From Calothrix sp. NIES-3974 (GTDB lineage: Bacteria; Cyanobacteriota; Cyanobacteriia; Cyanobacteriales; Nostocaceae): a stretch of 64,000 nt of DNA. The stretch covers positions 3,782,001-3,846,000 of the forward strand of contig NZ_AP018254.1 in the NCBI RefSeq assembly GCF_002368395.1. The letters run 5' to 3'. The notes under the pieces are model-generated. The model had not been told where the DNA came from, did no database searches, and saw only the letters and a program-made list of their open reading frames with translations. The stretch's first letter is position 1. Every line of letters begins with the position of its first letter. The translations under genes and the position numbers were made by a program. Positions 55,076 to 64,000 of this stretch are shown here, in pieces.

Positions 55076-57532
55076 TTAACCTGCTTGAGCGATCGCTAAC
55101 TCTTTGTGACTGGATTGATTGACGACAACTTGACCGTTTTCATCGATATCAACCACAGCCCGATCACCGTCGCCAATTTTACCAGCTAACATGGCTTCTG
55201 CGAGGGAGTCTTCTAACAATCGCATTAACGCACGACGTAGGGGTCTTGCACCGTAGCTAGGGTCATATCCCTCTTCCACGACTCGCTCCTTAAATCGCTC
55301 GGTGACTTCCAGGGTGATGCCTTTTTCTGTCAAGCGACCAGCAATCTCCTTGAGCATAATTTCAGCGATTTGTTTAACTTCGTCTTTTTTGAGTTGGGTA
55401 AAGACGATGACATCATCCAAACGATTCAAAAATTCTGGACGGAAGAAGGCTTTTAACTCCTCATTTACCAGGTTGCGAATCCGGTTGTAGCTTGCTTCAG
55501 CTTCATCTTCAAACTGGAAGCCAATTCCCCCACCACCTTTTTCAATCACCTTAGAACCAATATTGGAGGTCAAAATAATCAAGGTATTCTTGAAATCAAC
55601 CTTACGTCCCTTGGAATCCGTCAAATGTCCATCATCCAAGATTTGCAATAACATATTGAAAATATCGGGATGGGCTTTTTCGATTTCGTCAAACAAAATC
55701 ACTGTGTAGGGACGACGACGCACAGCTTCCGTTAATTGTCCGCCTTCATCGTAACCCACATATCCCGGAGGCGAACCCACCAACTTACTGACGGTGTGAC
55801 GCTCCATATATTCAGACATGTCTAAACGAATCATCGCTTCTTCGCTACCAAAGAAGTAGGCAGCGAGAGATTTAGCAAGTTCGGTTTTCCCTACCCCAGT
55901 TGGTCCAGAGAAAATAAAACTGGCAATTGGACGGTTGGGATTTTTCAATCCGACACGAGCGCGACGAATCGCCTTAGAAACCGCATTCACCGCCAATTCC
56001 TGTCCAATCAAGCGCTGATGTAGGGTATCCTCCAGATGCAATAACATCTCCGATTCCGATTCCGTCAACTTGTTGACGGGGACACCAGTCCAAGCGGCGA
56101 CAATTTGGGCGATATCTTCCTCATCCACACAGGGAGTACTGGTAAAATTTTCTGACTCCGCTTGCAGTTGAGCTTCTAAATCCAATTCGCGATCGCGCAG
56201 GGTTGCTGCTTTGTCAAAATCCTGTATCCGCACAGCATTTTCTTTTTCCTTCGCCACCTGGAGCAGCTCGCGCTTAATCTCCCGACTAGCTGCATGTTGA
56301 GAATTGCGCAAACGCACCCGACTTCCAGCCTCATCAATCAAGTCAATTGCCTTATCGGGAAGGAAGCGATCGCTAATGTAGCGAGCGGACAATTTCGCCG
56401 CCGCAAATAAAGCCTCGTCCGTAATTGTCACCCGGTGATGCTGCTCATAAATTCCCCGCAATCCATAGAGAATCTCAATGGTTTCCTCTACCGATGGTTC
56501 TCCCACCATAATCGGCTGGAAACGCCGCTCTAGAGCCGCATCTCGCTCGATATGTTGACGATACTCATCCAGGGTCGTCGCCCCTAAACACTGAATCTCA
56601 CCCCGCGCTAGGGCTGGTTTGAGAATATTCGCCGCATCCATACCACCTTCGATTCCACCCGCACCCACTAGGGTGTGGATTTCATCGATCACCAGGATGA
56701 TATTGCCGTGACTGCGAATTTCCTCCAGGATTTTTTTCAGCCGCTCCTCAAAATCTCCCCGAAAACGAGTTCCAGCTACCAATAACCCCATATCCAAGCT
56801 GATAACTTGCTTTTCTAAGAGGATTTCCGGCACATCCTGATTTACAATTCGTTGAGCCAAACCTTCGGCGATCGCTGTTTTACCCACACCTGGCTCCCCA
56901 ATCAATACGGGGTTATTTTTTGTCCGCCGTCCCAGGATTTGTATTGTCCGCTCAATCTCTTTTTCTCTACCCACAACCGGATCGAGTTGCCCCTGTTCAG
57001 CTAACTTGGTTAAATTTTTACCAAACTCTTCCAAGGTCGGATTCTGCTGATTGCGACGCGCTGAACCACCCCCTGACTTCGGAGCAACCGTCGCCAAATC
57101 CTCTCCCAGACGACGAATCACCATCTTACGAACTTCCTTCATATCAATACCCAAGTTCTGTAAGACTTTTGCGGCAACCCCTTCACCCGATTCCGTTAAA
57201 CCTAACAGCAAATGCTCGGTACTAATATAATTATTACCCAGCGTTCTCGCTTCCTTAAATGCCTGTTCAAATAGACTTTTTACCTTCGGGGTAAACGGAA
57301 TTTCCGGTGGCACAAAACCCGAACCGCGACCAATAATTTTTTCAACTTCCCGACGTGCATCCTTGAGGGTGATACCTAAATCGCCCAGCACTTTGGCTGC
57401 AACCCCTTGACCTTCTCCAATCAATCCCAGGAGAATCTGTTCGGTGCCGACAAAGTTATGGCCCAGTCGGCGTGCCTCCTCCTGAGCAAGCATGATTACC
57501 CGAATGGCTTGGGAAGTGAAGTGTTCAAACAT
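55076..57532 (-). CDS. clpC: ATP-dependent Clp protease ATP-binding subunit ClpC
   Basis: The 818-residue AAA+ unfoldase has two Clp N repeats ([20 protein letters not shown]; then [20 protein letters not shown]) and two ATPase modules with Walker [14 protein letters not shown] and [13 protein letters not shown]. Between the modules lies a UVR-like motif ([18 protein letters not shown]) that sets ClpC apart from ClpB. It feeds proteins to ClpP. The start at 57532 (MFEHF) is the conserved one; nine extra in-frame codons upstream are ignored. Confidence 0.96.
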   Translation of the reverse strand: MFEHFTSQAIRVIMLAQEEARRLGHNFVGTEQILLGLIGEGQGVAAKVLGDLGITLKDARREVEKIIGRGSGFVPPEIPFTPKVKSLFEQAFKEARTLGNNYISTEHLLLGLTESGEGVAAKVLQNLGIDMKEVRKMVIRRLGEDLATVAPKSGGGSARRNQQNPTLEEFGKNLTKLAEQGQLDPVVGREKEIERTIQILGRRTKNNPVLIGEPGVGKTAIAEGLAQRIVNQDVPEILLEKQVISLDMGLLVAGTRFRGDFEERLKKILEEIRSHGNIILVIDEIHTLVGAGGIEGGMDAANILKPALARGEIQCLGATTLDEYRQHIERDAALERRFQPIMVGEPSVEETIEILYGLRGIYEQHHRVTITDEALFAAAKLSARYISDRFLPDKAIDLIDEAGSRVRLRNSQHAASREIKRELLQVAKEKENAVRIQDFDKAATLRDRELDLEAQLQAESENFTSTPCVDEEDIAQIVAAWTGVPVNKLTESESEMLLHLEDTLHQRLIGQELAVNAVSKAIRRARVGLKNPNRPIASFIFSGPTGVGKTELAKSLAAYFFGSEEAMIRLDMSEYMERHTVSKLVGSPPGYVGYDEGGQLTEAVRRRPYTVILFDEIEKAHPDIFNMLLQILDDGHLTDSKGRKVDFKNTLIILTSNIGSKVIEKGGGGIGFQFEDEAEASYNRIRNLVNEELKAFFRPEFLNRLDDVIVFTQLKKDEVKQIAEIMLKEIAGRLTEKGITLEVTERFKERVVEEGYDPSYGARPLRRALMRLLEDSLAEAMLAGKIGDGDRAVVDIDENGQVVVNQSSHKELAIAQAG

Positions 57533-58101
57533 AGCGGGCTTTTGCCTCCCTTGCTGCATTGACCTTAGCTGAGATGAATCGCTCCTCAGCTAAAGTTTTG
57601 TGTACTTTCTTTACAATCAATGACAATGTATCTTTATTTAGCAATTAGTGACAGTCGTGAGAGCCGTATGTGCTAAGTTGTGTTTGCCGACTCCTGGGTT
57701 ACTGAGTAGTTTTGTCGCCAAAGGTTAAAGTATAAATACTGGTGTAGTTTCAATTTTTCTCCTGCTTGTTCGTTTACCAACGAAAATCAAAATGACTCAG
57801 GGTTTGAGATAGGTTGATTTTACGTAGTTCGAGTTCCAATATCTGACTGGATAGTACTGTAGAACTATGCCCTAAATTATCTTAAATACTAAACTTACAA
57901 TAAAACTAGTTGAGTTTCTGTAGCCAAGATTTCCTGTGATAAATTTTAACCCATTGGCCCAAAATAACCACCGTGGCATGAGGCTCAAGGTTCACATGTC
58001 CTAAGTTTAATAAAAAAAATTAATAGATTGCTATCATCACGACTATCAATTTTGTATTGTAATACTAAACTTCGTCCATAATCAAAACCCCAGGATTTTT
58101 G
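57533..58101. other. Divergent intergenic region clpC / DUF3288-like gene
   Basis: 569 bp, AT-rich. It should hold both promoters. I see no gene and no member of the repeat families. Confidence 0.45.
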
Positions 58102-58383
58102 ATGAACAAAGAACAACAACATCCCCAATACAGCCAAGATAGTATAGCCGTGGCCAGTTTATTCCAGGAAGGGCCAACAGACCTAAATTTAGCCGAATTA
58201 GCTCGTTTGCGTATCCGTTATCAAGGTTTTCCCGGTGCGCGAGATATTCAAGCGAAGTTGGATCAAATCATGGAAATGTGGGAATTGAACGAAGAAGAGT
58301 TATTTCAAAAAACCCGCGCGATTCATGAAGCAGGGGGAATTTATGAAAGTCGTGGAAAAAAAGAAGAACAGGATTGGAGTTGA
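58102..58383 (+). CDS. DUF3288-like cyanobacterial protein
   Basis: The 93-residue soluble protein has LAELARLRIRYQGFPGARDI followed by QAKLDQIMEMWELNEEELF. I associate this pattern with the cyanobacterial DUF3288 family, of unknown function. ATG 58102 follows AGGA at good spacing and is preferred to an overlapping TTG one codon earlier. Family name from memory. Confidence 0.65.
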   Translation: MNKEQQHPQYSQDSIAVASLFQEGPTDLNLAELARLRIRYQGFPGARDIQAKLDQIMEMWELNEEELFQKTRAIHEAGGIYESRGKKEEQDWS

Positions 58384-58389
58384 TTGAAT

Positions 58390-58417
58390 GTAGAGACGCG
58401 ATATATCGCGTCTTTAC
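58390..58417. repeat. 28-bp near-perfect palindrome
   Basis: It is GTAGAGACGCGATA plus its reverse complement with one mismatch (TTT for TCT). It lies 7 bp after a stop codon, as at other sites in the window. Confidence 0.6.
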
Positions 58418-58511
58418 TATTTTTCCGCAAGCTAACGCGATATATCGCGTCTTGACTATATTTTCTAATTAGACCATCAATAACGATAGGATACGGATAT
58501 TGACAAATTTA

Positions 58512-59960
58512 CTATTTCCCTTTATGTTTTGCATCCTTAACATCTTCCTCAGAAACCAACTGGGCTGATTTATCCTTTTGCTTCAGGATTTGGGTGAGAC
58601 GGTTGATGGCTTGTTGGCGTTGTAAATCAGCTTGATGGGGTGTGGGAGCTTGATTAGTACTCAGTTGAAAAGTTGTGGGACTGAGGGGTTTACTACCCAA
58701 TTTAATTGTTTCCAGGGATTGGGCTAATTGCACTTGCTGTTCAATTTGTTGGGTGGAGGAAACCAAACCACTCAGACCGTTAACTAATTGACGTAGGTTC
58801 TGACGGAATTTTGGGTCTCCGGTTAATTCGTCTAAATCAGCAGTAATTTTTTGAGTATTTTCAAAGGTTAATCGGGCAGAATCCAGGGTTTGTTGTAGAA
58901 GTAGGGCATTTTTCGGGTCAGTTAGAGATTGACTCGCATTTCGTAAATTTGCTGACGCTTCAGCTGCGTTTGCGGTCAGGGTTTCTAGATTTTGTACCAG
59001 TTCACCCTGGGTTAACCGATTCAAAGAGGGTGATAGGGATGTTAAAGTTACTTGTAGCTGTTTGCTGCTGGCTGCGAGATTATTTAATGTGGAGACGAGG
59101 GTGGAGCGGTTACTTGCGACCAAACCATCCAAATTATTGACAAGTTTACTTACTTGTGCAGAAGTGGCACGGATTTCGTTGGCGGTTGCACCGAATTGGT
59201 TGAGGGTTTGATTGGCAGTAGTGCTTAATCTAACCGTGGAATCACCGAGTTTTTCGGCTGTTTGTCCGACAGTTTTAGCGGTTTGGGAAAAACTATCGAG
59301 TTGGGATTGGGTATTAGCAGAAAAACTGTTAAGTTGGGATTGGGCATTGCGGCTAAGGGAACTGAGGTTGCGACTGAGTTCTGCCACATTCGTAGCCGCG
59401 ATCGCACTTTGTTTAACCAGGTTATTCACATTCTCATAAAATTGCTGATTACTATAGGCTGCGGCGAAATCGGATGTGGTACGTAATACCTCATCCATGC
59501 TGACACCGATTTGTCCCCGTAAACGTGCATTTGTACACAAAATAATTTTCTCATTACAGGTACTATCAGTGGGATTACCTGCTTCCTGGATAGCAATTCT
59601 CACGTCTGGTTTTCTGGGTAAAATATCCACCACACCCTCACTAATTAACCCCGATTGGTTAGCTTCAATTTTCACATCACGGGGAATCACCAAATCAGGT
59701 TGCTCTATTTCCAATTCCACCTCAACCCCATTCGCATTAGTCCGAATTGCGGTAATATTACCCACCTTCACACCACGGTAACGAACGGGAGCGCCTTTTT
59801 GCATTCCACCCACGTTATCAAATTCGGCAATAATTCTGTAGGATTGGCGATTAACAGTAAAACGGTTCAGCCAGAGCATAATCATACCAGCTATACCTAA
59901 TCCAGCCAGCACTAATAGTCCCACACTACCTTCTCGAATTGTCCGCGAAGTTCCTCGCAT
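58512..59960 (-). CDS. MCE/MlaD-family lipid-transport substrate-binding protein
   Basis: The 482-residue protein has one N-terminal membrane anchor (about 11-30) followed by the MCE domain (YRIIAEFDNVGGMQKGAPVRY, GVKVGNITAI, ISEGVVDILP). A long helical tail (about 160-400) is rich in Ser/Asn/Gln/Leu with coiled-coil character, and the C-terminus is charged. MCE proteins bind lipids between inner and outer membranes. The gene downstream of the ATPase gene in the same direction fits an MCE-ABC importer; the permease gene (mlaE-like) is not in the window. Confidence 0.88.
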   Translation of the reverse strand: MRGTSRTIREGSVGLLVLAGLGIAGMIMLWLNRFTVNRQSYRIIAEFDNVGGMQKGAPVRYRGVKVGNITAIRTNANGVEVELEIEQPDLVIPRDVKIEANQSGLISEGVVDILPRKPDVRIAIQEAGNPTDSTCNEKIILCTNARLRGQIGVSMDEVLRTTSDFAAAYSNQQFYENVNNLVKQSAIAATNVAELSRNLSSLSRNAQSQLNSFSANTQSQLDSFSQTAKTVGQTAEKLGDSTVRLSTTANQTLNQFGATANEIRATSAQVSKLVNNLDGLVASNRSTLVSTLNNLAASSKQLQVTLTSLSPSLNRLTQGELVQNLETLTANAAEASANLRNASQSLTDPKNALLLQQTLDSARLTFENTQKITADLDELTGDPKFRQNLRQLVNGLSGLVSSTQQIEQQVQLAQSLETIKLGSKPLSPTTFQLSTNQAPTPHQADLQRQQAINRLTQILKQKDKSAQLVSEEDVKDAKHKGK

Positions 59961-60067
59961 TGTTAACTAACCTCTTATTCGGATTTTAGATTTTAGATTT
60001 GAGATTTTAGATTTGTTGTCACACGATTCCATCTAAAATCCAATTCCCAATCAGCCAAGCCAAATTC

Positions 60068-60862
60068 CTATCCAACTACACGAATCGGTCCTTCTGTACT
60101 ACCGCTCATAAACTGACGAATCACTTGATTGTCGGTTTGATCGATTTCATCAATATAACCTTGCCATTGCACTTTACCCTCATACAAGAACACCAGTCTA
60201 TCAGCTGTACGGCGAATCGTGCTGTCTTGGTGTGTCACAATTACATATGTATTACAAATTCCTTCTAAACAATGTAATTGGCGAATCAAATCTTCAATTA
60301 CGGTTGATGCAATTGGATCTAGTCCCGCCGTAGGTTCATCATAGAGCAAAACCTGGGGATGGGATTGGGTATCTTCTGGGTTGTACATAATTGCTCTGGC
60401 AAAACTTACCCTTTTACGCATCCCCCCGGAGAGTTCGGAGGGGTATCTATCACCAGTTCCCCCTAAACCGACCATTTCTAAGCGTTGATTCACTAAATCA
60501 CGAATTCGCTGACGGGGTAATTTCGATTTCTGGTACAGCAAAAATCCCACATTTTCATCGACTGTGAGGGAATCAAATAGAGCTGCTTGTTGGAACACCA
60601 TCCCAATCACAATCGGGTCGTTAGCATCTTCAATTAATCCCTGGCGTTTTTTCCCAGCAATATAAATTTCCCCTGCATCTGGTGCGATTAATCCAGCAAT
60701 AATCCTGAGTATGGTTGATTTTCCCGTTCCACTAGGACCAATAATGCAAAGTGCATCACCCTTATAGATTGTCAAATCGATATTATCCAGCACCAAATTC
60801 CGACCAAATGATTTGGAAATTCCTTTAAGTTCGATAATTGGTACTTTGTTGGTTTCATTCAT
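60068..60862 (-). CDS. MlaF-like ABC transporter ATP-binding protein
   Basis: The 264-residue ATPase has Walker A GPSGTGKST, the signature LSGGMRKR, Walker B VLLYDEPTAGLDP and the switch His in VIVTHQD. GGMRKRVSFARA is typical of the Mla/Ttg2A class that powers lipid transport. It precedes the MCE gene by 107 bp in the same orientation, so they are probably one operon. Confidence 0.92.
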   Translation of the reverse strand: MNETNKVPIIELKGISKSFGRNLVLDNIDLTIYKGDALCIIGPSGTGKSTILRIIAGLIAPDAGEIYIAGKKRQGLIEDANDPIVIGMVFQQAALFDSLTVDENVGFLLYQKSKLPRQRIRDLVNQRLEMVGLGGTGDRYPSELSGGMRKRVSFARAIMYNPEDTQSHPQVLLYDEPTAGLDPIASTVIEDLIRQLHCLEGICNTYVIVTHQDSTIRRTADRLVFLYEGKVQWQGYIDEIDQTDNQVIRQFMSGSTEGPIRVVG

Positions 60863-61550
60863 AATCAGTTTGGTGGGGAAAATTATCTGATTTTGGATTT
60901 TGGATTTTGGATTACTCTTCGGTTGATCCGCACTACGTGCGTCTATGGATTGTGGTTCATTGCATAAATTTAGATGGGTGAAAAAAGGTATTGCGCTAGT
61001 TTACGACAACCCTGCGGGTATAGCGCCTTCATCTTAAAGCTTTTTTGTGGCTCAAGTCACTACTAGGAACCCCTCAAAATTACTAGTTTGTCCCAGCGCA
61101 TAGGAGAGTGATTTGAAAGTGATTAGTGGGACTTATAGCGTTTTACTTTGGAGTTGAGACCTGACGGGGAGCGGGGGAAGAAAATGTATCAACATTTGAT
61201 GGAAATGGTACTAGTACAGGTTGACGGACATAAACCGAGTATTAATTAGTCAGAACTTTTATCTAGTGACTATGCTCTGTGTGGTCACTCAGTCAGCGAG
61301 GGCTACTTACTGCCTTGATTCACGAGGTCGGAACCTCGTAAGTTCCGCACCCACGCGGAGCATGGGTGCGAGGGAAAACACTTTCCCTACATTTCACAAG
61401 GGAGTGATAAGCCTTGAGTAATGGGTTAATTTTCCTACTACTCCCCTGGAGACGACCCACCGGGTCGTCTCTACTCCCCGCTCCCTACTCACTGAAAGCT
61501 TTAGGAGTTTGTGAGAAATCCGGGTTTCATGGGTTTTGGTGTAAACATTA
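60863..61550. other. Intergenic region with several repeats
   Basis: 688 bp. It has AAAATCC-type heptamers at 60893-60917, a GCACCCACGCGGAGCATGGG repeat around 61351-61370 and a family B element (61385-61524). No gene is visible. Confidence 0.55.
61385..61524 (+). repeat. Family B element carrying a hairpin insertion
   Basis: The ends are CCCTACATTTCACAAGG and GTGAGAAATCCGGG. It is nearly identical to the copy at 34903, except that a GACGACCCACCGGGTCGTC hairpin (61451-61469) has been inserted in the middle. Confidence 0.7.
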
Positions 61551-62522
61551 TTACATGTAGGCTATTCCCTGATTTCCCTGTATTCCTCCAGTATGAATCA
61601 AAAGGAGGCGACAATGGCGAAAAAAACCCTGTTGAATTAAATCGATGACACCGTAAAACATTTTTGCTGTGTAAATGTAATCTAATGTTATTCCCTGGGT
61701 TTGGGCAAATTCTTTTTGAAAATGTAATAATTCCTGATTAATTTTGCCATAGCCACCAAAGTGGTAATCACAAACTAATTGCCAATTTAGACTTTTATCG
61801 CCGGGTACGGGTAAATTACTGGCTAAGTATTGATGAAGTAAGTCGTTGATTGCGGATTTTAAATATTCCCCTCCTTTGAGAACGGGAAATCCCATTACTT
61901 GTTGATTTTTGACGGTTGACAGGGTAATCCCGACTAATGTGGTGGCTGTGCCACAGGCTAGACAAATGATATCAAATTGCTCTGTTGTTTCTGTCTTGAT
62001 TTTTGCCAATATTTCTGTACAGCCTCGTATTCCATCTAGATTACAACCCCCTTCCGGAATGATAAAAATATCACCAAATTTAGCTGTTAATTCCTGATGA
62101 AAAGCTGGAGTGTGTTTTTGTTTGTATATTTCCCTACTGACATACACTAGCTGCATTCCCTGACTTTGGGCAAAATCCAAGGTGGGATTTAAGGGTAAAT
62201 GTTCTTCTCCGCGAATAATACCAATGGTGGGGAGGTGAAATAATTTTCCTGCGGCTGCGGTGGCGTAGATATGATTTGAGTAAGCTCCACCAAAGGTGAG
62301 GATTTTGCCGCGAAAGTGGGGACAGGTTTGGGGGTGATTTAAATCTAGGTTGATTGATGAATTCTGGGGACAATTTTGGCTAATTGCTGTTTGTAAATTG
62401 TATTTGAGTTTGAACCATTTGTTGCCACTGACTAAGGGATGAATTAAATCGAGTCGCAACACGAATAATTCAACGTGATGCTGGGTAGCACTGGGATGGT
62501 GGATGGGCTGGATAAGTAACAA
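61551..62522 (-). CDS. PLP-dependent ACC deaminase / D-cysteine desulfhydrase family enzyme
   Basis: The 323-residue protein has the PLP-binding region LVSGNKWFKLKYNL with the Schiff-base Lys, GGAYSNHIYATAAAG (phosphate and substrate site) and IPEGGCN. Fold type II enzymes with this pattern deaminate D-cysteine or 1-aminocyclopropane-1-carboxylate; D-cysteine is the commoner substrate in bacteria. It is followed upstream, 8 bp away, by the Uma2 gene in the same direction, suggesting co-transcription. Confidence 0.82.
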   Translation of the reverse strand: MLLIQPIHHPSATQHHVELFVLRLDLIHPLVSGNKWFKLKYNLQTAISQNCPQNSSINLDLNHPQTCPHFRGKILTFGGAYSNHIYATAAAGKLFHLPTIGIIRGEEHLPLNPTLDFAQSQGMQLVYVSREIYKQKHTPAFHQELTAKFGDIFIIPEGGCNLDGIRGCTEILAKIKTETTEQFDIICLACGTATTLVGITLSTVKNQQVMGFPVLKGGEYLKSAINDLLHQYLASNLPVPGDKSLNWQLVCDYHFGGYGKINQELLHFQKEFAQTQGITLDYIYTAKMFYGVIDLIQQGFFRHCRLLLIHTGGIQGNQGIAYM

Positions 62523-62530
62523 TTTTAGCT

Positions 62531-63313
62531 TTAGCTGAGAGTATCAGTGGAAATATTTTTTGCTTGTAACTTCGCTAATAACTCTTGATAGCGATCACGC
62601 TGTTGTGCTAACTCTTGTAAGGCGGCTTCTTTGGCTTGCCGTTCAGTTTCTGCTCGTTGGTATTCCTGTTCGGCTCGCTGACGCTCCTGTTCGGCTCGTT
62701 GATATTCCTGTTCGGCTCGTTGACGCTCCTGTTGCCGCAATTGATCTAATTCAACGGGTGTTAAAAATTTTTGTCCAGATTCGGAAAAAATTTCTAGGGT
62801 ATCGGCTGTCAGTTGAAAGCGGATTTTTAATCGTGGACTGACCCACCCATCGATTTCTTCGATGACTTCAAAGCTGTTTCCAGAGCGCAACAAACCGTTT
62901 AAATCGTTTTTTTCCGGGTCGTAAATATAATATTCCTCCACCCCATAGCGTTCGTAAAATTGCAATTTTTTGGTCATTTCTTTCAGGGTATTACCAGGGG
63001 ATAAAATTTCAAATACCACCTGGGGGGGGATATTATCTTCTTCCCACTGCAAATAGGAACCCCGTTTTCCTTTCGGTCTACCAAATACTACCAGGGTGTC
63101 AGGAGCTTGTTTAATATTCGGATTTCCCTGAACTGGATACCAAAATAAATCTCCAGCAACAAAAACATCAGCTTGGTTGGCAAACAGAATTTCTAGATTC
63201 TCTTTAATTTTGACAATCCATGTAAACTGTTCCGTATTGTCTGCCATTGGCTGTCCGTCGCTTTCTGGGTAGATGATTGTATCGGTGGTTTCTGGTGTGA
63301 TTTGCTGTACCAT
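62531..63313 (-). CDS. Uma2 family (DUF820) putative endonuclease with Arg/Glu/Gln repeat tail
   Basis: The 260-residue protein has the PD-(D/E)xK-like core of Uma2 proteins: QAPDTLVVFG, PQVVFEILSPGNT and KLQFYERYGVEEYYIYDP. Its C-terminus is a helical repeat of RAEQEYQ/RAEQERQ units (about 200-225), followed by a coiled-coil tail. Uma2 proteins are very numerous in cyanobacteria, often near mobile DNA; their role is not settled. The repeat tail is DNA-level repetitive and could vary in length. Confidence 0.85.
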   Translation of the reverse strand: MVQQITPETTDTIIYPESDGQPMADNTEQFTWIVKIKENLEILFANQADVFVAGDLFWYPVQGNPNIKQAPDTLVVFGRPKGKRGSYLQWEEDNIPPQVVFEILSPGNTLKEMTKKLQFYERYGVEEYYIYDPEKNDLNGLLRSGNSFEVIEEIDGWVSPRLKIRFQLTADTLEIFSESGQKFLTPVELDQLRQQERQRAEQEYQRAEQERQRAEQEYQRAETERQAKEAALQELAQQRDRYQELLAKLQAKNISTDTLS

Positions 63314-63681
63314 GACAGTACCTCCAGTTGAGAGTTTTCTCTTGACTTTGCCCCTGTTCGTGCTTGCTTGTAAATAGGGAACGAGGAATAGAATGTAAGG
63401 GAAATCAAAACTAATAGTTTTTTATATTTTCTAGGACATCACGTATATATGTACTACTAACCTTGTCTTAAATAATACCAATTTGAAAAATAATTGTGAC
63501 AAATGTGTATGTGATACTAATGGTTTGTCAAATATAGAATAGGAATTACGCAAGTGTCACAAAAATCTTGATTTTTTGTTTGTAGTCAACGCGTATACCG
63601 TTGAATTTGAGGACTAAATTCCTCACGACGAACTTCAAATAAGATGCCTGTTACGTAAGTCATGAGTAATCCAAAACCTGA
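63314..63681. other. Intergenic region between Uma2 gene and helicase 3' end
   Basis: 368 bp. I see no gene or repeat of families A-D. Confidence 0.4.
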
Positions 63682-64000
63682 TTACTCAACAACTTCATTG
63701 ATGGGGAAGCGGTCGATTAACTGCATTGCTCGATAGGCGTTACGGTAGAGCGCGTCACTCAAATTGGGAACATGGGGGATTTGGGAAAGTAAATCAAGGG
63801 TACGTCGGAGAATGCGGACGACATCACCTTCATCGAGGGTAGTGCGATCGCATAATTCTGTCCATTCCATCCCTAAAGCCCATTGTTCTACGAGGGAAAT
63901 CAGGTTAATATAGCGATTTTCTAAGCCTACAGGTAAAGCAACCCCATGTCGATATTGAACTTTTAACACGGAACGGCGAATATTACGTAGTTGTGACCAA
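63682..64000 (-). CDS. Ski2/Mtr4-like DEAD-box helicase, C-terminal end only
   Basis: The frame is open to the window edge (SQLRNIRRSVLKVQYRHG ...). It contains WALGMEWTELCDRTTLDEGD, then VVRILRRTLDLLSQIPHVPN, the DSHCT region found at the C-terminus of Ski2-like RNA helicases. The helicase core lies outside the window. The stop is at 63682. Confidence 0.75.
   Translation of the reverse strand, partial: WSQLRNIRRSVLKVQYRHGVALPVGLENRYINLISLVEQWALGMEWTELCDRTTLDEGDVVRILRRTLDLLSQIPHVPNLSDALYRNAYRAMQLIDRFPINEVVE

Noticed and set aside
61221-61421. Plus-strand frame before the deaminase-family gene
   Set aside because: It crosses two dispersed repeats and has no Shine-Dalgarno or family match.

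Overview
The window comes from a filamentous, heterocyst-forming cyanobacterium (order Nostocales). The evidence is a dense scatter of the GCGATCGC octamer (HIP1), a tiny photosystem I gene (psaI), Nostocales-type short repeats and many miniature inverted-repeat elements, and above all a locus shaped like the heterocyst-glycolipid (HGL) island of Anabaena/Nostoc. Genus cannot be decided from sequence reading alone. No rRNA, tRNA, transposase or CRISPR array was seen.

Left flank (1-6.6 kb): a STAS-domain protein cut by the edge, carA, a retropepsin-like secreted protease, trpD (overlapping it tail to tail), a Lin0512-family protein, an aromatic amino acid permease and an SH3b protein.

HGL island (6.7-34.4 kb): leftward genes hgdB (membrane fusion protein), hgdC (DevC-like permease), hgdA (SDR epimerase) and two glycosyltransferases; then about 3.4 kb without a convincing gene; then rightward a PUFA-synthase-like megasynthase: hglE (KS-AT-ACP-ACP-partial KR), a small membrane protein gene, hglD (catalytic KR plus DH), hglC (KS-chain-length factor-AT), hglA (PfaD-like enoyl reductase), a free-standing ACP and hglB (ACP-thioester reductase). 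Together these would build a long hydroxylated alkyl chain (Hgl), release it reductively (HglB), glycosylate it (GTs) and export it to the heterocyst envelope (HgdBC). The ketoreductase is split between HglE and HglD, with another gene and a hairpin between the halves.

Middle (34.4-52.3 kb): a repeat-on-repeat insertion zone, mnmE, a KGK-domain protein, two tandem family 2 glycosyltransferases, truncated haemoglobin glbN facing a GNAT acetyltransferase, pnp, a cation diffusion facilitator, two hypotheticals, a large response regulator with a GGDEF output, sbcD, psaI (35 codons) and a molybdopterin oxidoreductase.

Right (52.3-64 kb): a small cassette (XRE regulator, coiled-coil protein, two paralogous ExbD/MotB-like membrane proteins, the first broken by an in-frame stop), clpC, a DUF3288-like gene, an MCE/MlaD protein with its ABC ATPase, a PLP-dependent deaminase-family gene, a Uma2-type nuclease gene and the 3' end of a Ski2-like helicase.

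At least four families of miniature elements occupy the intergenic space. One (here family B) has 14-bp terminal inverted repeats and clear 4-bp target duplications; B and D elements are nested in each other reciprocally at two sites.
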